A stretch of DNA of 64,000 nt from Calvatia gigantea (lineage: Eukaryota > Basidiomycota > Agaricomycetes > Agaricales > Lycoperdaceae). Below are positions 1 to 13,127 of this stretch, piece after piece. The notes beneath the pieces are model-generated. The model ran no database searches. It was not told the DNA's origin and worked only from the letters and a program-made list of their open reading frames with translations. The stretch spans positions 3,658,001 through 3,722,000 of the forward strand of contig JACAAK010000003.1 in the NCBI GenBank assembly GCA_025093985.1, written 5' to 3'. Each line of letters starts with the position of its first letter. Positions within the stretch are counted from its first letter, which is position 1. The translations under genes were made by a program, and so were the position numbers.

Positions 1-1488
1 GGCTTGGCGGAATCTCGTTAGGACCTGGAGTGGGCAGAGTATCCCAACGTGGAGAAATGTCCGAAAGGTTGAGGTGGCGTGCCATAGGAGTCATAGGCAA
101 TTCTCCATCCGTATCAAAGAAAGTATCGGCACCCTCCACTTTGGGCTCTGCGGGGACAGAAGGCGTCAACGGGTTTTCTTCACTTTCGATTTGCTTCTTC
201 GGTCGCATTAAATCAAACCGTCCGTCGAGAGGCATACTCCGGTACTCTCCTTCCCCAATTTGTCCACCGTATGACAGGGATCCGGAACTGGCACCAATCA
301 TGCCTTCGATAGCCATTCTTCGAAGGACTTCCAAATTGAACGGTCGCTCTGAGCTACTTTGGGGAGAACCGCTAGGAGTGGGTGAATCCCACGCCGAAGG
401 GTAACGCTTCACAGTAAATGAAGGGGCGATGATAGGCTGAGAGCGGTAATGCTTGTCATAAACCGCGAACCAACGATCCACGAGAGACTCGTAGTCGTAT
501 GCTTGCTGGGATGACGGGGGCTCCGACGAAACCTTTTCCTCTGCCAAGAAAGGGGAACGGTAGGATATAGAATTCCAAGGTTTATTTGGGCCAATAAAGT
601 GGATAGCATTGATTTTGGAACCGTAGCGTTCGTAGGCCGGTGCATAACTTCGAAAATGTGTTAGTATAGCGGCATAGCAGGAAGTAGAATACAACCCACG
701 TATATGCAGCAGTTGGAGTTGTGTTGTAAGTAAAACTCAATCTATGCCAATCGCCAGCACGCCATTCGTTGAGAAGGCCCTGGTCGCCGCCATCCCAGGA
801 CCCTTGTGATTTTAGGAGTTCATTCAACTCGTTGAATCTGTCCTTGCCTGGGGAGAGGACTAGAACCCCCGAGTTAAATATATCGGGCCAGCCCACGTCT
901 GGTGCCGCTGCGAATTCGTGTTGGATATTGAACAAATGAGAAAGTGGGCGAATTGGGAGCACGTCGGCATCGAGGAAGATAATTTTGGAGTATTGAGTCA
1001 ATCGAAAAACATGTAATTTGGTAAGGACTGTCGTAAGGTCAGGGCGACCTAGTAAGCGGAGTTAGTCGAGTATCGAAGACATGAGTTTTAGCACTTGTGT
1101 GACGGTGGGCATCGAGGCCTCAAAAAAATATGGTAATGTTCGCCATAGTAATGCAGGTTGCTCCCACCAAAGTAGAACACAGCGCGAATGGTATGGCACT
1201 GGGTGTTGAACCAAGAAATAGCAAGCACTCACCAAGAAGCTTCAAATTACTATTGTCTTCCTGTTCAAGGACCTCCACGCCAACAACCAAATCGAATACC
1301 TGTCGGAGGAGCTTTATTGTTGTGACATCGACTGTTTCTGGCGTCACAAGGCAGACAGTCTGAAAAAGAACCTCTGGATGAGGCGGGGGGTTTGGGTGGA
1401 CGTCGCGCAAAGCGGCAACTTGAGCTAGAGCACCAGGAAGGTATGCATCTGAAGAAACGAGGGTTACAAAAGCATACGGGCCAGCCAT
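1..1488 (-). CDS. Glycogenin (GT8 glucosyltransferase), 3' part beyond the left edge
   Basis: Glycogenin primes glycogen synthesis by glucosylating itself from UDP-glucose in the cytosol. The start ATG at 1488 opens MAGPYAFVTLVSSDAYLPGA, the usual GT8 N-terminus; the longer upstream frame begins with GTG and was not used. Later exons carry the DxD metal-binding motif (LDADVLP, near 940-965), FNSGVLVLSP and GGDQGLLNEW (near 770-870), all GT8 signatures, then HFIGPNKPW (near 590). The rest, down to base 1, is a Ser/Pro-rich tail like those of fungal glycogenins. The stop codon and any C-terminal glycogen-synthase-binding motif lie outside the window. At least two introns interrupt the catalytic domain. 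Head-to-head with the ADCK2-like gene at 2396. Confidence 0.9.
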
Positions 1489-2395
1489 TAAGCCGTGCAA
1501 GCGGCAAAACCACGGAAGTGGGGGCGCAGACACGAAACGGTGAGTGTCAAAGTCTAAGGAATGTGGGAGGGAAGTTTGGCGGAGGATCGGGATTACAAAC
1601 AGTCAGGGGCACCAATATACATCAACATCAGCCGTTAACACTGTTTAAGTCGCACATCTCTCGAGGATGTCTCTAAGTTGCCGGGGACATTTCTATTCGC
1701 TTCCGTGAATGTTAGCCTTTCCGTCCATAAGCGCCCAACCACAATCCAGCCCTCGAGCGCTGGGGCGTATATCCTCCTACTTCTGGCTGAAGGTGTGTCA
1801 AATCGCAATATATATCAGAATGGAAAATTTTCTGCTCCACTTTGCCGATTTTGAGAACGTTGGTGTGATCGCTGGTCGCGACCAGAAATGGGTCATAGCA
1901 AATTTTTGGGCCGCAATGAAGTATCAAACGTGTCCGCCTCCACGCATCATACACTATCTCGCCTTACCGTATTTTTTTTTTTTCTCTTTCGAGCTTCAGT
2001 GGACGAGGACGGGACCTCAGCACCCATGGCTATGCTTTATCTGGTTCCTACTTCAGGACAGAATTTTCGTAAATTGTGTTATGACTTATAACCTGAGAAT
2101 GGGATGTTCGGTAGCGGAGGCACCCTTAAATACTCTGGCGCTTCCTATAACAACATCAATCATGGTAAATGTATCTTAAGTAAGTATGATGGTCTGGAAC
2201 ATGGAAGGCGGCTGTGGCCGTGTGCCGATTCCCAAGTGGGTTGACGTCATGATACAGTGATTTTTTTCGGAGCGGACTGGGTAAAGTACTCCATCGACCA
2301 CAAACACTTCCTCGACACTCCGCTGTCCCCAGGGCTGCACTGTAGTGCGCTTGCTCCACCCTTCCTATGTGCATGCGTTCACATCTTTGCTGACC
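1489..2395. other. Divergent intergenic region, 907 bp
   Basis: It lies between the starts of glycogenin (minus) and the ADCK2-like kinase (plus) and should contain both promoters. A T-rich run lies at about 1971-1984. I see no conserved coding frame here; the open frames at 1709-2179 lack family features. Confidence 0.5.
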
Positions 2396-4775
2396 ATGCT
2401 GTTTTGCCGTTTAGGTCCCCGCCTGTCCACCCGCCTACCGCCCCTCGCACGCCGCCTTCCCCCCCCTGCCCTGCCTCGACACACATCCACTTGGGCCCGC
2501 CCTTCTTTCTTCACCCGGGCTCCCCCAACACACTTTTTCGCCCTTCGTCGGTACGCTTTCTGGATCGTCCCCATAGCAGGCGGTCTCACTCTCTACCTTC
2601 TTCCAAAACCCAAATCTCTCTTCCCTTCCATATTCTCTTCTCCAACTCTCATTCCATGTCCCTGTCCAACACAACCCCCGTCGCGATTGAACCCCACGAT
2701 ATTCTCACCCTCTGAGTCTGATAAAACAGTGGCCGCCCGTATCGTTCAGCTACTCCGGGAACATGTTTGGGAACCGATACTCACAGCAAAACGCTTTATC
2801 TACCTCTTCTTTCTTTTCACTCCCGTAATTTTCACCAGTCCTATGCTCTTGGTAGGAAAACCGGAAAAGCAATTCAAGGGTGATAGGTGGGGCGCAGTGT
2901 GGTGGTATGGTCTTTTGGTTCGTCAGATGGAAGCTGCGGGTCCAACCTTTATCAAGGTTAGACAACTCATATTTGCTTAGCATACATCCACTGACAGTAA
3001 AACCCAGTTGGCACAGTGGGCAGCCTCGAGAAGAGACCTCTTTCCTGTCTTGCTTTGTGAAAAGCTTGGTTCTCTCCATTCGCAAGGCAAACCTCACTCC
3101 CTCGAACACACGAAACGAGTCATCGAGCGTGTTTTCCAACGCCCGTTCGAGGAGGTCTTTGAAGAGTTCGATGAGGTCCCCATCGGCACTGGAGCTATCG
3201 CACAAGTGCGTGGATAAATTTACTCTTCGTCAACTCCGAGTCTGATTTTGCTATAGGTTTATCGGGCAACCCTTAAGAAAGACCTCATTCCTCCATCCTA
3301 TCTCGGACCTCGTCGTAAACCAAAAACACGAGGAGGCGCCCTCGCACCTGTGATCCTCAAAAATCCTCCTCCCTCCGTTCCAACGGCCTCTGTCGCCATC
3401 AAAGTCCTTCATCCAAGCGTGTCCAAAATCATTTCTCGCGACCTCTCCATCATGCACTTTTTTGCACGCGCCATTTCAATTCTTCCGGGGATGAAGTGGA
3501 TTTCACTGCCAGAGGAAGTACAAGTTTTCGGATCTATGATGAGCCGGCAATTGGATTTGAGAAATGAGGTCGAGAACTTGATCATCTTCGAAAATAACTT
3601 TGCAACAAGAAAGCTCCCCGTAACATTCCCAAGGCCCCTTAAGAATTGGTCGACCCACGATGTTCTCATTGAGGAGTTCCAGAACGCGCTACCGATGGAA
3701 GATTTCCTACAAAACGGAGGTGGACCATATGACGACCAGATGGCTACTGCTGGTTTGGATGCGTTCCTGGTATGTATTCACCCCAAGTAAATATTGATTA
3801 GCACTCTGACAGCGCAATTCAGAACATGCTGCTCCTCGACAATTTTGTGCACGCTGATCTACATCCGGGCAACATCATGGTCAAATTCTGCAAACCATTG
3901 AATACTCGCATGCTATTAGAGAACCTGTATAACCACATCTTCCACAAACAGCCTTCCGGCTCGAACAACCTCCTAGCATTGGGCCCGGCAGACCAGTCTG
4001 ACTCTGACAAGATCGTCTCCCACCTTCGGGAACTCCGGCACAACCCCATTGAGTGGCACGCAGAGCTTGAACGGCTACACGAAGCCGGTTATATCCCGGA
4101 GATTGTCTTCCTTGATGCCGGACTAGTGACAACACTCGATGCAAGAAACCGACACAACTTCCTCGATCTCTTCCGCGCAGTAGCAGAATTTGACGGATAC
4201 CGAACTGGCCAGCTTATGGTAGAGCGCTCACGTTCTCCGGAACTTGCAATCGACACCGAAACCTTCGCACTCAAAATGCAACACCTCGTCCTCCGCGTCA
4301 AACGCAAAACCTTCTCCTTAGGCAAAATCAAAATTTCCGACCTTCTTGTGGAAGTTTTGAAAAACGTTCGGGAGCACCGTGTGAAACTTGAAGGCGATTT
4401 TATTAATACCGTTATCTCGATATTACTTTTGGAAGGCATTGGACGACAATTGGATCCTGGATTAGATTTGTTTGCGAGTGCTTTGCCAATTTTGAGGCAG
4501 TTGGGCGGGCAGATGGCAACGAGGGAGGGTGGAATGATGAAGGATATGCCCAAGGGTAATTTGGGTGCGGTGCTGAAGGTGTGGGTGTGGCTTGAGGCGA
4601 GGTCTTTCATCTCTGGAGCGATTGTCGATGCGGATGATTTGATTAAATATGATTGGTGTGTATCGCCTCCCCGTTTGGTCATACATTCATTTTTGACCTT
4701 GACCTTCCAGGTTTTGTCCGAGTATCTGAGTTTATGGTGCTATTGATCATACCTCCATCCCACCTCACACACTAG
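2396..4775 (+). CDS. ADCK2-like UbiB/ABC1 atypical kinase, mitochondrial
   Basis: UbiB-family proteins are protein-kinase-like ATPases of the inner mitochondrial membrane that affect coenzyme Q synthesis or distribution. The ATG at 2396 is chosen because the longer frame starts with GTG at 2345. The N-terminus is Arg-rich with no acidic residues, followed by a hydrophobic segment (IVPIAGGLTLYLL), which fits a mitochondrial presequence plus a TM anchor. Then come GPTFIK-LAQWAASRRDLFP, the A/G-loop GTGAIAQV, the lysine motif VAIKVLHP, catalytic HADLHPGN (about 3850) and the metal-binding LDAGLVT (about 4115). A roughly 70-residue insert separates HADLHPGN from LDAGLVT, as is usual in the ADCK2 branch. 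There are at least five exons. The last intron (about 4655-4710) has alternative donors; the end at 4775 assumes the reading through FVRVSEFMVLLIIPP. The KxGQ motif reads KLAQ (see findings). Confidence 0.88.
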
Positions 4776-5562
4776 AACGTTCCGAATCCGGGAGGACATT
4801 GATACTTATAATTATAATCTGACTTTACCGCTGAGTCGATGCATTCGATGTGCATTACACTCGGCTCATGTATTTTACATTATCAACGTACATGCATCCG
4901 GCACTTACAGGGCAACAAATAATAGACAAGCGAACCTTATTGGTGTAGTGCGTCGGCGAAAAATCGGGCCTGTAAAGGCTGGTACGAAATGTTGCGTTGC
5001 CCGATGGCTGGATGACCAGTAACGAAGATAAGGTGCTCACTTCTAACGGTGAACATTCACGTCATCTTTAGAGCTAAGAGAACAGCTCAGGAGACAAGAT
5101 TCACAAAATTGCGAAACTCTGTTCTTTGAATCCTTCCGTTACATCTCATAAACTCGATACGAACGACGTCTCTGATGCGAGCCTCGCGCAACCACCAAGT
5201 TGAGCTTAAGCAGGACAGACCCAACATCTGTTAAAGCCAGTCGAGACAGGAAAGAATTCACATATACATCGAGAACTCATCGAAGCCGACCGCCGGAAAA
5301 AACCAAAATCCTTTAGAACGCCATAAATGATTCTAGCTCTATAAAATTTCAGAAAAAAATTGAAACTAAGTAGGCTTTTTTGGCAAGAAGCTAAATTATC
5401 CAGAGTTCCCGGCCGACTTGGAAGACATTATGACCCTTCTTGTGTTTTCCGCGGCATGCATCAATCCCGAGTGGGTGCCATACATTCTAATAACTGGGGT
5501 AACAGCAAACCGGACAGGAATTTCAAGAACGCTTCACCCCGGCGACCCAGACATCTATGTAC
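4776..5562. other. Convergent intergenic region, 787 bp
   Basis: It lies between the 3' ends of the ADCK2-like kinase and the old yellow enzyme. I see no protein-like frame, no tRNA and no repeat beyond short A-rich stretches. It probably holds both 3' UTRs. Confidence 0.45.
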
Positions 5563-7172
<1,610 letters not shown>

Positions 7173-7382
7173 CGTTCAGCCAGCGTGCAAAGCGAGGCAT
7201 GGTGTCGCCGTTAGGTTCCGCTTTATAAGTATGTCCATTTGACTACCAAGTTCACTTGAAGCAAACTCCGGACCGATGACCTGCCAAGTTGGCTGACGTC
7301 ACTTAGCGTGGTTATGATTAGCGGAGGTCATGATCAGGGTTCCCACCGTCTATCCAATACTCTTCATTCTTCCTGTGGATAG

Positions 7383-8521
7383 ATGGCAAGATCGCTGCCC
7401 GAATTTCTCCTCGAACTACTGAAGGAGGTTAAGCCAGGTGTTGACTTCAATGGCGAGCTTCCCAAAATACAATCTTCAACCGGGGAGATATACTTCGTGA
7501 AGCTGGGCTCACCTTCCGAAACCGAGCAGTATGTTGGAGAGGCACAGTCACTTCAAGCAATAGACGCTGCAGCATCTGGACTCGCACCAAAGGTCTTTTC
7601 ATATGGGGTAGATGCGAAGGGAAGCCCCTATTTCATCTCGGAATTCAAGAACATGGCTGGATTGTCTAGCGAAGCAGCCAATGGTTTAGCCGAGAGGCTG
7701 GCTACGGAATTGCACCGGCACGAGAGCGAGAAGGGCTTCGGCTTCGAAGTTCCTACATATTGCGGGGCGACGAGACAAAAGAACGGTTGGTATGAAAGTT
7801 GGGAGCAATGTTATGATGCTATGATCGCGAACTTGTTGGAGGGTTTATCGAAGCGGGGATACAGTGATATTGTTAGTCAAGGCGAGGAGATCCGCGAGAA
7901 GTACGTGATGTCCTATACCTTTCAATGATCCAGCTGAGCCGGTTATGGATAGAGTAATCCCGAAATTACTTGGTATCTACATCATCATCGTTCGAGAGCT
8001 GCAAGTTAATGCCCTGACAGGACAGCTCAACGTCCAACCTGTTTTACTGCATGGGGATCTTTGGGTTTGCTGACCGCAGTTCTCGATCTCAAACTGGCTC
8101 AACGAACTTGTCAGAGCGGAAATGTGGGCGTAGACTCCTCGACAGGAAAACCCGTGATTTTCGATCCGTCGTCGTATTACGGACACAATGAAGCCGAGTG
8201 GGCCTTTTCAAATGGATTCTAAACGCATCCTGAGCTAATGTGCACCAAGTCTTGCTATAGCTCGTATCTTCGGGGGATTTCCACAGTCATTCTACGAAAC
8301 TTACCAGAAACATCAGCCAAAGACTGAGCCAGTGTCCCAATACAGTATGAGGGGAGAGCTTTATGAGCTGTATCATTATCTTAACCACACCCTCTTATTT
8401 GGGGTAAGTCGCCGATTCCACAGCTTGAAGGGAGGTGGGTTGATCCACTCCGCAGGGCGGGTACGCAAGGAGCGCGCAGAAAATTATGGACAGTTTACTT
8501 TCGGCAACCTCAAATTTGTAG
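7383..8521 (+). CDS. Fructosamine/ketosamine-3-kinase family protein
   Basis: The family phosphorylates ketosamines on glycated proteins, which leads to deglycation; the fold is like aminoglycoside kinases. Exon 1 (7383-about 7900) has the N-lobe with YFVKLG, YVGEAQSL and GSPYFISEFKNM. Later exons give VQPVLLHGDLW + SGNVG (catalytic HGDLWxGN), GKPVIFDPSSYYGHNEAEWA (metal-binding D) and RIFGGFPQSFYETY. The last exon (8456-8521), after intron 8404-8455, ends GGGYARSAQKIMDSLL and a TAG at 8519-8521. Every intron has GT-AG ends except 8215-8260, which by protein alignment starts with GA instead of GT (see findings). If that intron is not spliced, the protein stops soon after EAEWAFSN and loses its C-terminus. 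Confidence 0.88.
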
Positions 8522-8890
8522 TAGCAAGGAATTAGGGTTGGTATGTTATGAATCTGGGCCACGACATTGGGGGTGGACCAAGCCACAGGCTGCAGCTTCA
8601 GTGTCAGTCATTTAATGTGTGTTGGGCGCTAAGGCTAGAGGCGGTGTTTGTGCTTGTGGAAGTGGCTGGTTGATGACTCAATACTCAATAATGATAAACA
8701 AAGCTTGGTAACACATTGGCGGCTTTGCCTGAATACCGCGTTGCATCCTATTGCATCCCTTGCCACCTTCTAGACGTAGACCCATTCGACGTAGCTCTTG
8801 CAATACCAAGATCTACCAGGAGTTGAACAATACAGGACATCTAGGAGTTTGTCACTCAGATCGAGGATTTCGTATTCACCGGCCGTGGAG
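8522..8890. other. Intergenic region, 369 bp, upstream of RPB2
   Basis: It lies between the 3' end of the fructosamine kinase and the RPB2 start codon on the same strand and is the likely RPB2 promoter and 5' UTR. I saw no clear motif. Confidence 0.4.
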
Positions 8891-11800
8891 ATGAGTCAAG
8901 GTAAGATGTACGCGTTGGCCGACGTCGTTTTTACTCAATTTCCTCGAGATTTTAATGCCACACAAGAAGCCTACGAGTATGAGGACCCAAACTACGGTAT
9001 AGAGGAGGAGGATGGCTATGAAGAGATCACGCAGGAAGACTGCTGGACCGTTATTTCAAGCTTTTTTGAGCAGAAGGGCCTTGTGCGTCAGCAACTCGAT
9101 TCGTTTGATGAGTTTGTCCAGAATACCATGCAAGAATTAGTGGATGAAAACTCGGACCTCATCTTGGACCAAGCAGATCAACATACTGGGCACGAAACAG
9201 ATATGACCCGCCGCTATGAGATCAAATTCGGTCAAATTTACCTTTCTCGACCAACTGTAACGGAAGCGGATGGCTCCGTTGTACCGGTATTCCCTCAGGA
9301 GGCCCGGCTACGAAATCTCACATATTCAGCGCCACTATACATCGAAATGCGGAAGCGTGTTATGGTGGGGCGCGAGGATCCTGACACTCCGGGCGAGATT
9401 GCCTGGGAGGCGGAGAGGGAGGATCACCCCGATGATGCGACAAAGGTCTGGATTGGCAAGGTGGGTTGCGCGTACATCACTCCCTGAATGAGCCTCTGAG
9501 ATGGGGTTTGTGGTATAGGTGCCTATTATGCTTCGTTCGACCTTCTGTATCCTCCGTGGGCTCCAGGACCAAGATTTATACGACCTCAATGAGTGTCCTT
9601 ATGATTCCGGAGGGTATTTCATTATCAACGGCTCGGAAAAGGTTTTGATAGCCCAGGAGCGTATGGCTACGAACCATGTCTACGTCTTCGCAAAAGCTCA
9701 ACCCTCACCTATCAATTTCTTGGCTGAAATCCGTAGCGCGGTTGAGAGAGGAGGAAAGACGATCAGTCAGTTCCAAGTGAAGATGTTCCACAGGAACCAG
9801 GAGCGCTCGGTGAGCACACTCCGATGGATTGAATTCTAATTTTCGCTTACATTTTTTTTAGCTGGGCAATGTAATGAAGGCGACGATACCGTACATCAAA
9901 GTTGACATCCCCATCTGGGTTGTTTTTCGCGGTCTTGGTGTCATTTCTGATCGTGATATTCTCGAACACATATGCTACGATATGCAAGACGCGCAGATGC
10001 TGGAAATGCTCAAACCATGTATCGATGATGGTTTCGTTATCCAGGACCGAGAAGTCGCGTTAGACTTCATCGGTAATCGTGGGACAACAACCGGTCTATC
10101 TCGCGAGCGTCGCATTCGATATGCTCAGGAAATCTTGCAAAAGGAGATGCTGCCACACGTCTCTATGGCAGAGGGGTCCGAGTCAAAGAAGGCTTATTTC
10201 TTTGGTTACATGATTCATCGATTGCTTCTCGCTGCTTTGGAACGGCGAGAACTTGATGATCGTGATCATTTCGGCAAGAAGCGTCTCGATTTGGCTGGTC
10301 CTCTTCTCGCCAATCTCTTTCGTATGTTGTTCCGGAAGTTGACCAAGGATGTCTATCGTTATCTTCAGAAGGTACATCTATCTGTACATCAAAATCACGC
10401 CGTGGCTGACCATAATTTTCCAGTGCGTTGAAACTCACAAAGAGTTCAACCTTGCCCTGGCTGTCAAGCATCAGACTATTACCAACGGTCTCAAATACTC
10501 CTTAGCTACCGGGAACTGGGGAGACCAAAAGAAGTCAATGTCATCTAAAGCGGGTGTCTCTCAAGTACTTAATCGCTACACATACGCGTCCACCCTCTCA
10601 CATCTACGGCGCTGTAACACTCCTCTTGGACGGGAAGGCAAGATTGCCAAGCCCCGTCAACTTCACAATACTCATTGGGGTATGGTATGCCCAGCGGAAA
10701 CGCCGGAGGGTCAAGCTTGTGGTCTTGTCAAGAACCTCGCGCTCATGGCGTGTATTTCCGTCGGTTCATATTCAGCTCCGGTCATCGAGTTTTTGGAGGA
10801 GTGGGGTTTGGAGTCATTGGAGGAGAATGCGCATTCGACAACACCTTGTACGAAAGTCTTCGTGAACGGTGTTTGGATGGGTGTTCACCGCGATCCTGCC
10901 AATCTTGTGAAAACGATCAAAAAGCTGAGGAGAAAAGATGATATCAGTCCTGAAGTCTCCGTCGTCCGTGATATCCGAGAGAAGGAACTTAGAATTTACA
11001 CAGATGCGGGTCGTGTCTGCCGGCCTCTCTTCATTGTTGAAGACCAGCAATTGCTACTGCAGAAGAAACACATTCGGTGGATAAACAATAGTTTTGACGA
11101 CGAAGGGAATGAGTACAAATGGGAACAGCTGATAAAAGGTGGCGTCATTGAACTGCTGGACGCTGAGGAGGAGGAGACTGTCATGATCTCAATGACGCCA
11201 GAGGATCTGGAGAATTCTCGGTTGCAAGCTGCTGGTGTTGACCCTCATGCAAATGAAGGCGAGTTTGACCCTGCAGCGCGGCTCAAAGCCGGCACACATG
11301 CCCACACTTGGACACATTGTGAGATTCATCCGAGCATGATTCTTGGCATTTGCGCCAGCATTATTCCTTTCCCAGATCACAACCAAGTGAGTTCCTTCAC
11401 TAGTAGATGATTCCAAGCACTTCTCACTCCGCTCCTTTAGTCCCCTCGTAATACTTACCAATCCGCCATGGGCAAACAAGCTATGGGCATCTACTTAACC
11501 AATTTCTTGATTCGAATGGATACCATGGCCAACATCCTTTATTATCCACAAAAACCTCTCGCTACAACCCGTTCGATGGAGTACCTGAAGTTCCGAGAGT
11601 TACCTGCCGGTCAAAATGCCATCGTAGCCATCCTATGTTATAGTGGTTACAACCAGGAAGATTCCGTTATCATGAACCAAAGCTCCATTGACCGCGGCCT
11701 CTTCCGGAGTATCTATTACCGCAGCTACATGGACCTTGAGAAAAAGAGCGGCATTCAACAGTTAGAAGAATTTGAGAAGCCCACGCGAGAGACCACGCTC

Positions 11801-12987
11801 CGCATGAAGCATGGTACTTACGACAAGTTGGAGGATGATGGCTTGATTGCTCCTGGAACTGGTGTCCGTGGAGAGGATATAATCATTGGCAAGACTGCTC
11901 CTATCCCACCTGATAGTGAAGAACTTGGCCAGCGAACACGCACTCATACAAGGCGCGATGTTTCTACGCCCCTCAAGAGTACCGAGAGCGGTATTGTTGA
12001 CCAGGTACTCATCACCACCAACTCCGAAGGGCAGAAGTTCGTTAAAGTCCGTGTTCGCTCGACACGTATACCTCAAATTGGCGATAAGTTCGCGTCTCGT
12101 CACGGTCAAAAAGGTACCATCGGTATCACTTATCGTCAGGAAGATATGCCCTTCACCGCAGAGGGTATCGTGCCTGACCTCGTTATCAACCCTCACGCCA
12201 TTCCATCTCGTATGACTATTGGCCACTTGGTTGAGTGTCTCTTGTCCAAAGTCGCGACCCTTATTGGCAATGAAGGCGACGCCACACCGTTCACGGATTT
12301 GACCGTCGAATCCGTATCGACTTTTCTCCGGAAAAAAGGCTACCAATCTCGTGGCCTCGAGGTCATGTTCCACGGCCATACAGGTCGCAAACTACAGGCA
12401 CAGGTCTACCTCGGACCGACGTATTACCAACGCCTCAAGCATATGGTAGATGACAAGATCCATTCCCGTGCGAGAGGACCTGTGCAGATTCTCACGAGAC
12501 AACCTGTGGAGGGTCGTAGTCGTGATGGTGGTCTGCGTTTCGGAGAGATGGAACGTGATTGCATGATTTCGCATGGCATTGCTGGGTTCTTGAAGGAGCG
12601 CTTGTTTGAAGCCAGTGATGCGTATCGACTCCATGTTTGCGATATGTAAGCCCTTTATTTGGTTGTATTGAAGGTAACGACTGATCAATTTCTGCAGCTG
12701 TGGCCTTACCGCTATTGCCAATCTAAAGAAGCAGACATTCGAGGTTGGTGGATATTCCTTCTGGCACTTTTTAGTCGTAATTAATTTCTTTTGACAGTGT
12801 CGTGCATGCAAAAACAAGACGGCTTGTTCGCAATTATATATTCCCTATGCGGCTAAATTGCTGTTCCAGGTGGGTAGTACCCCTGTCCCATCGCTGTTTC
12901 AGCGTCTAACCGAATCTACAGGAGTTGCAAAGCATGAACATAGCCGCTCGTTTATATACAGTTTCTTCTGGGCGTATTCGCGATTGA
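8891..12987 (+). CDS. RPB2: RNA polymerase II second-largest subunit RPB2
   Basis: RPB2 is the beta-like subunit that forms half of the Pol II active site in the nucleus. It is recognised along its whole length. Landmarks are [94 protein letters not shown] (fork region), [94 protein letters not shown], and the C-terminal zinc site CDIC...CRAC. The product is about 1,200 residues, the normal size. The start ATG at 8891 sits in a 10-nt first coding exon (8891-8900); intron 8901-8966 is removed and the frame continues [11 protein letters not shown]. The upstream ATG at 8798 is not used because its frame does not continue through this junction. Short introns also interrupt the zinc-site region (about 12650-12920). 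Confidence 0.98.
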
Positions 12988-13127
12988 TCTCTGGCACATG
13001 TTTATTAGAGTAGAAACTGTACGTAATAATACACACCGCTGTGGAACGAGACGTGTAATGACAGTTGAGATTCAACCATCGTCCTAACAGAGATATACAA
13101 ACATCTACCAACACCCGACACCTTCAA

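Noticed and set aside
2345..2395. Earlier start for the ADCK2-like kinase
   Set aside because: The codon at 2345 is GTG; ATG at 2396 has a good context and gives a presequence.
4089..4682. Long minus-strand frame opposite the ADCK2-like exon
   Set aside because: It is the antisense shadow of a conserved kinase exon and has low-complexity composition.
4776..5562. tRNA or small RNA in the ADCK2/OYE gap
   Set aside because: No cloverleaf with A- and B-box sequences could be found by eye here or elsewhere in the window.
8798..8890. Upstream ATG at 8798 as the RPB2 start
   Set aside because: The frame enters the intron 8901-8966 and its product does not match the RPB2 N-terminus; the 8891 ATG with the first splice does.
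11762..12379. 205-residue minus-strand frame inside RPB2
   Set aside because: Fully antisense to conserved RPB2 sequence; no family features.
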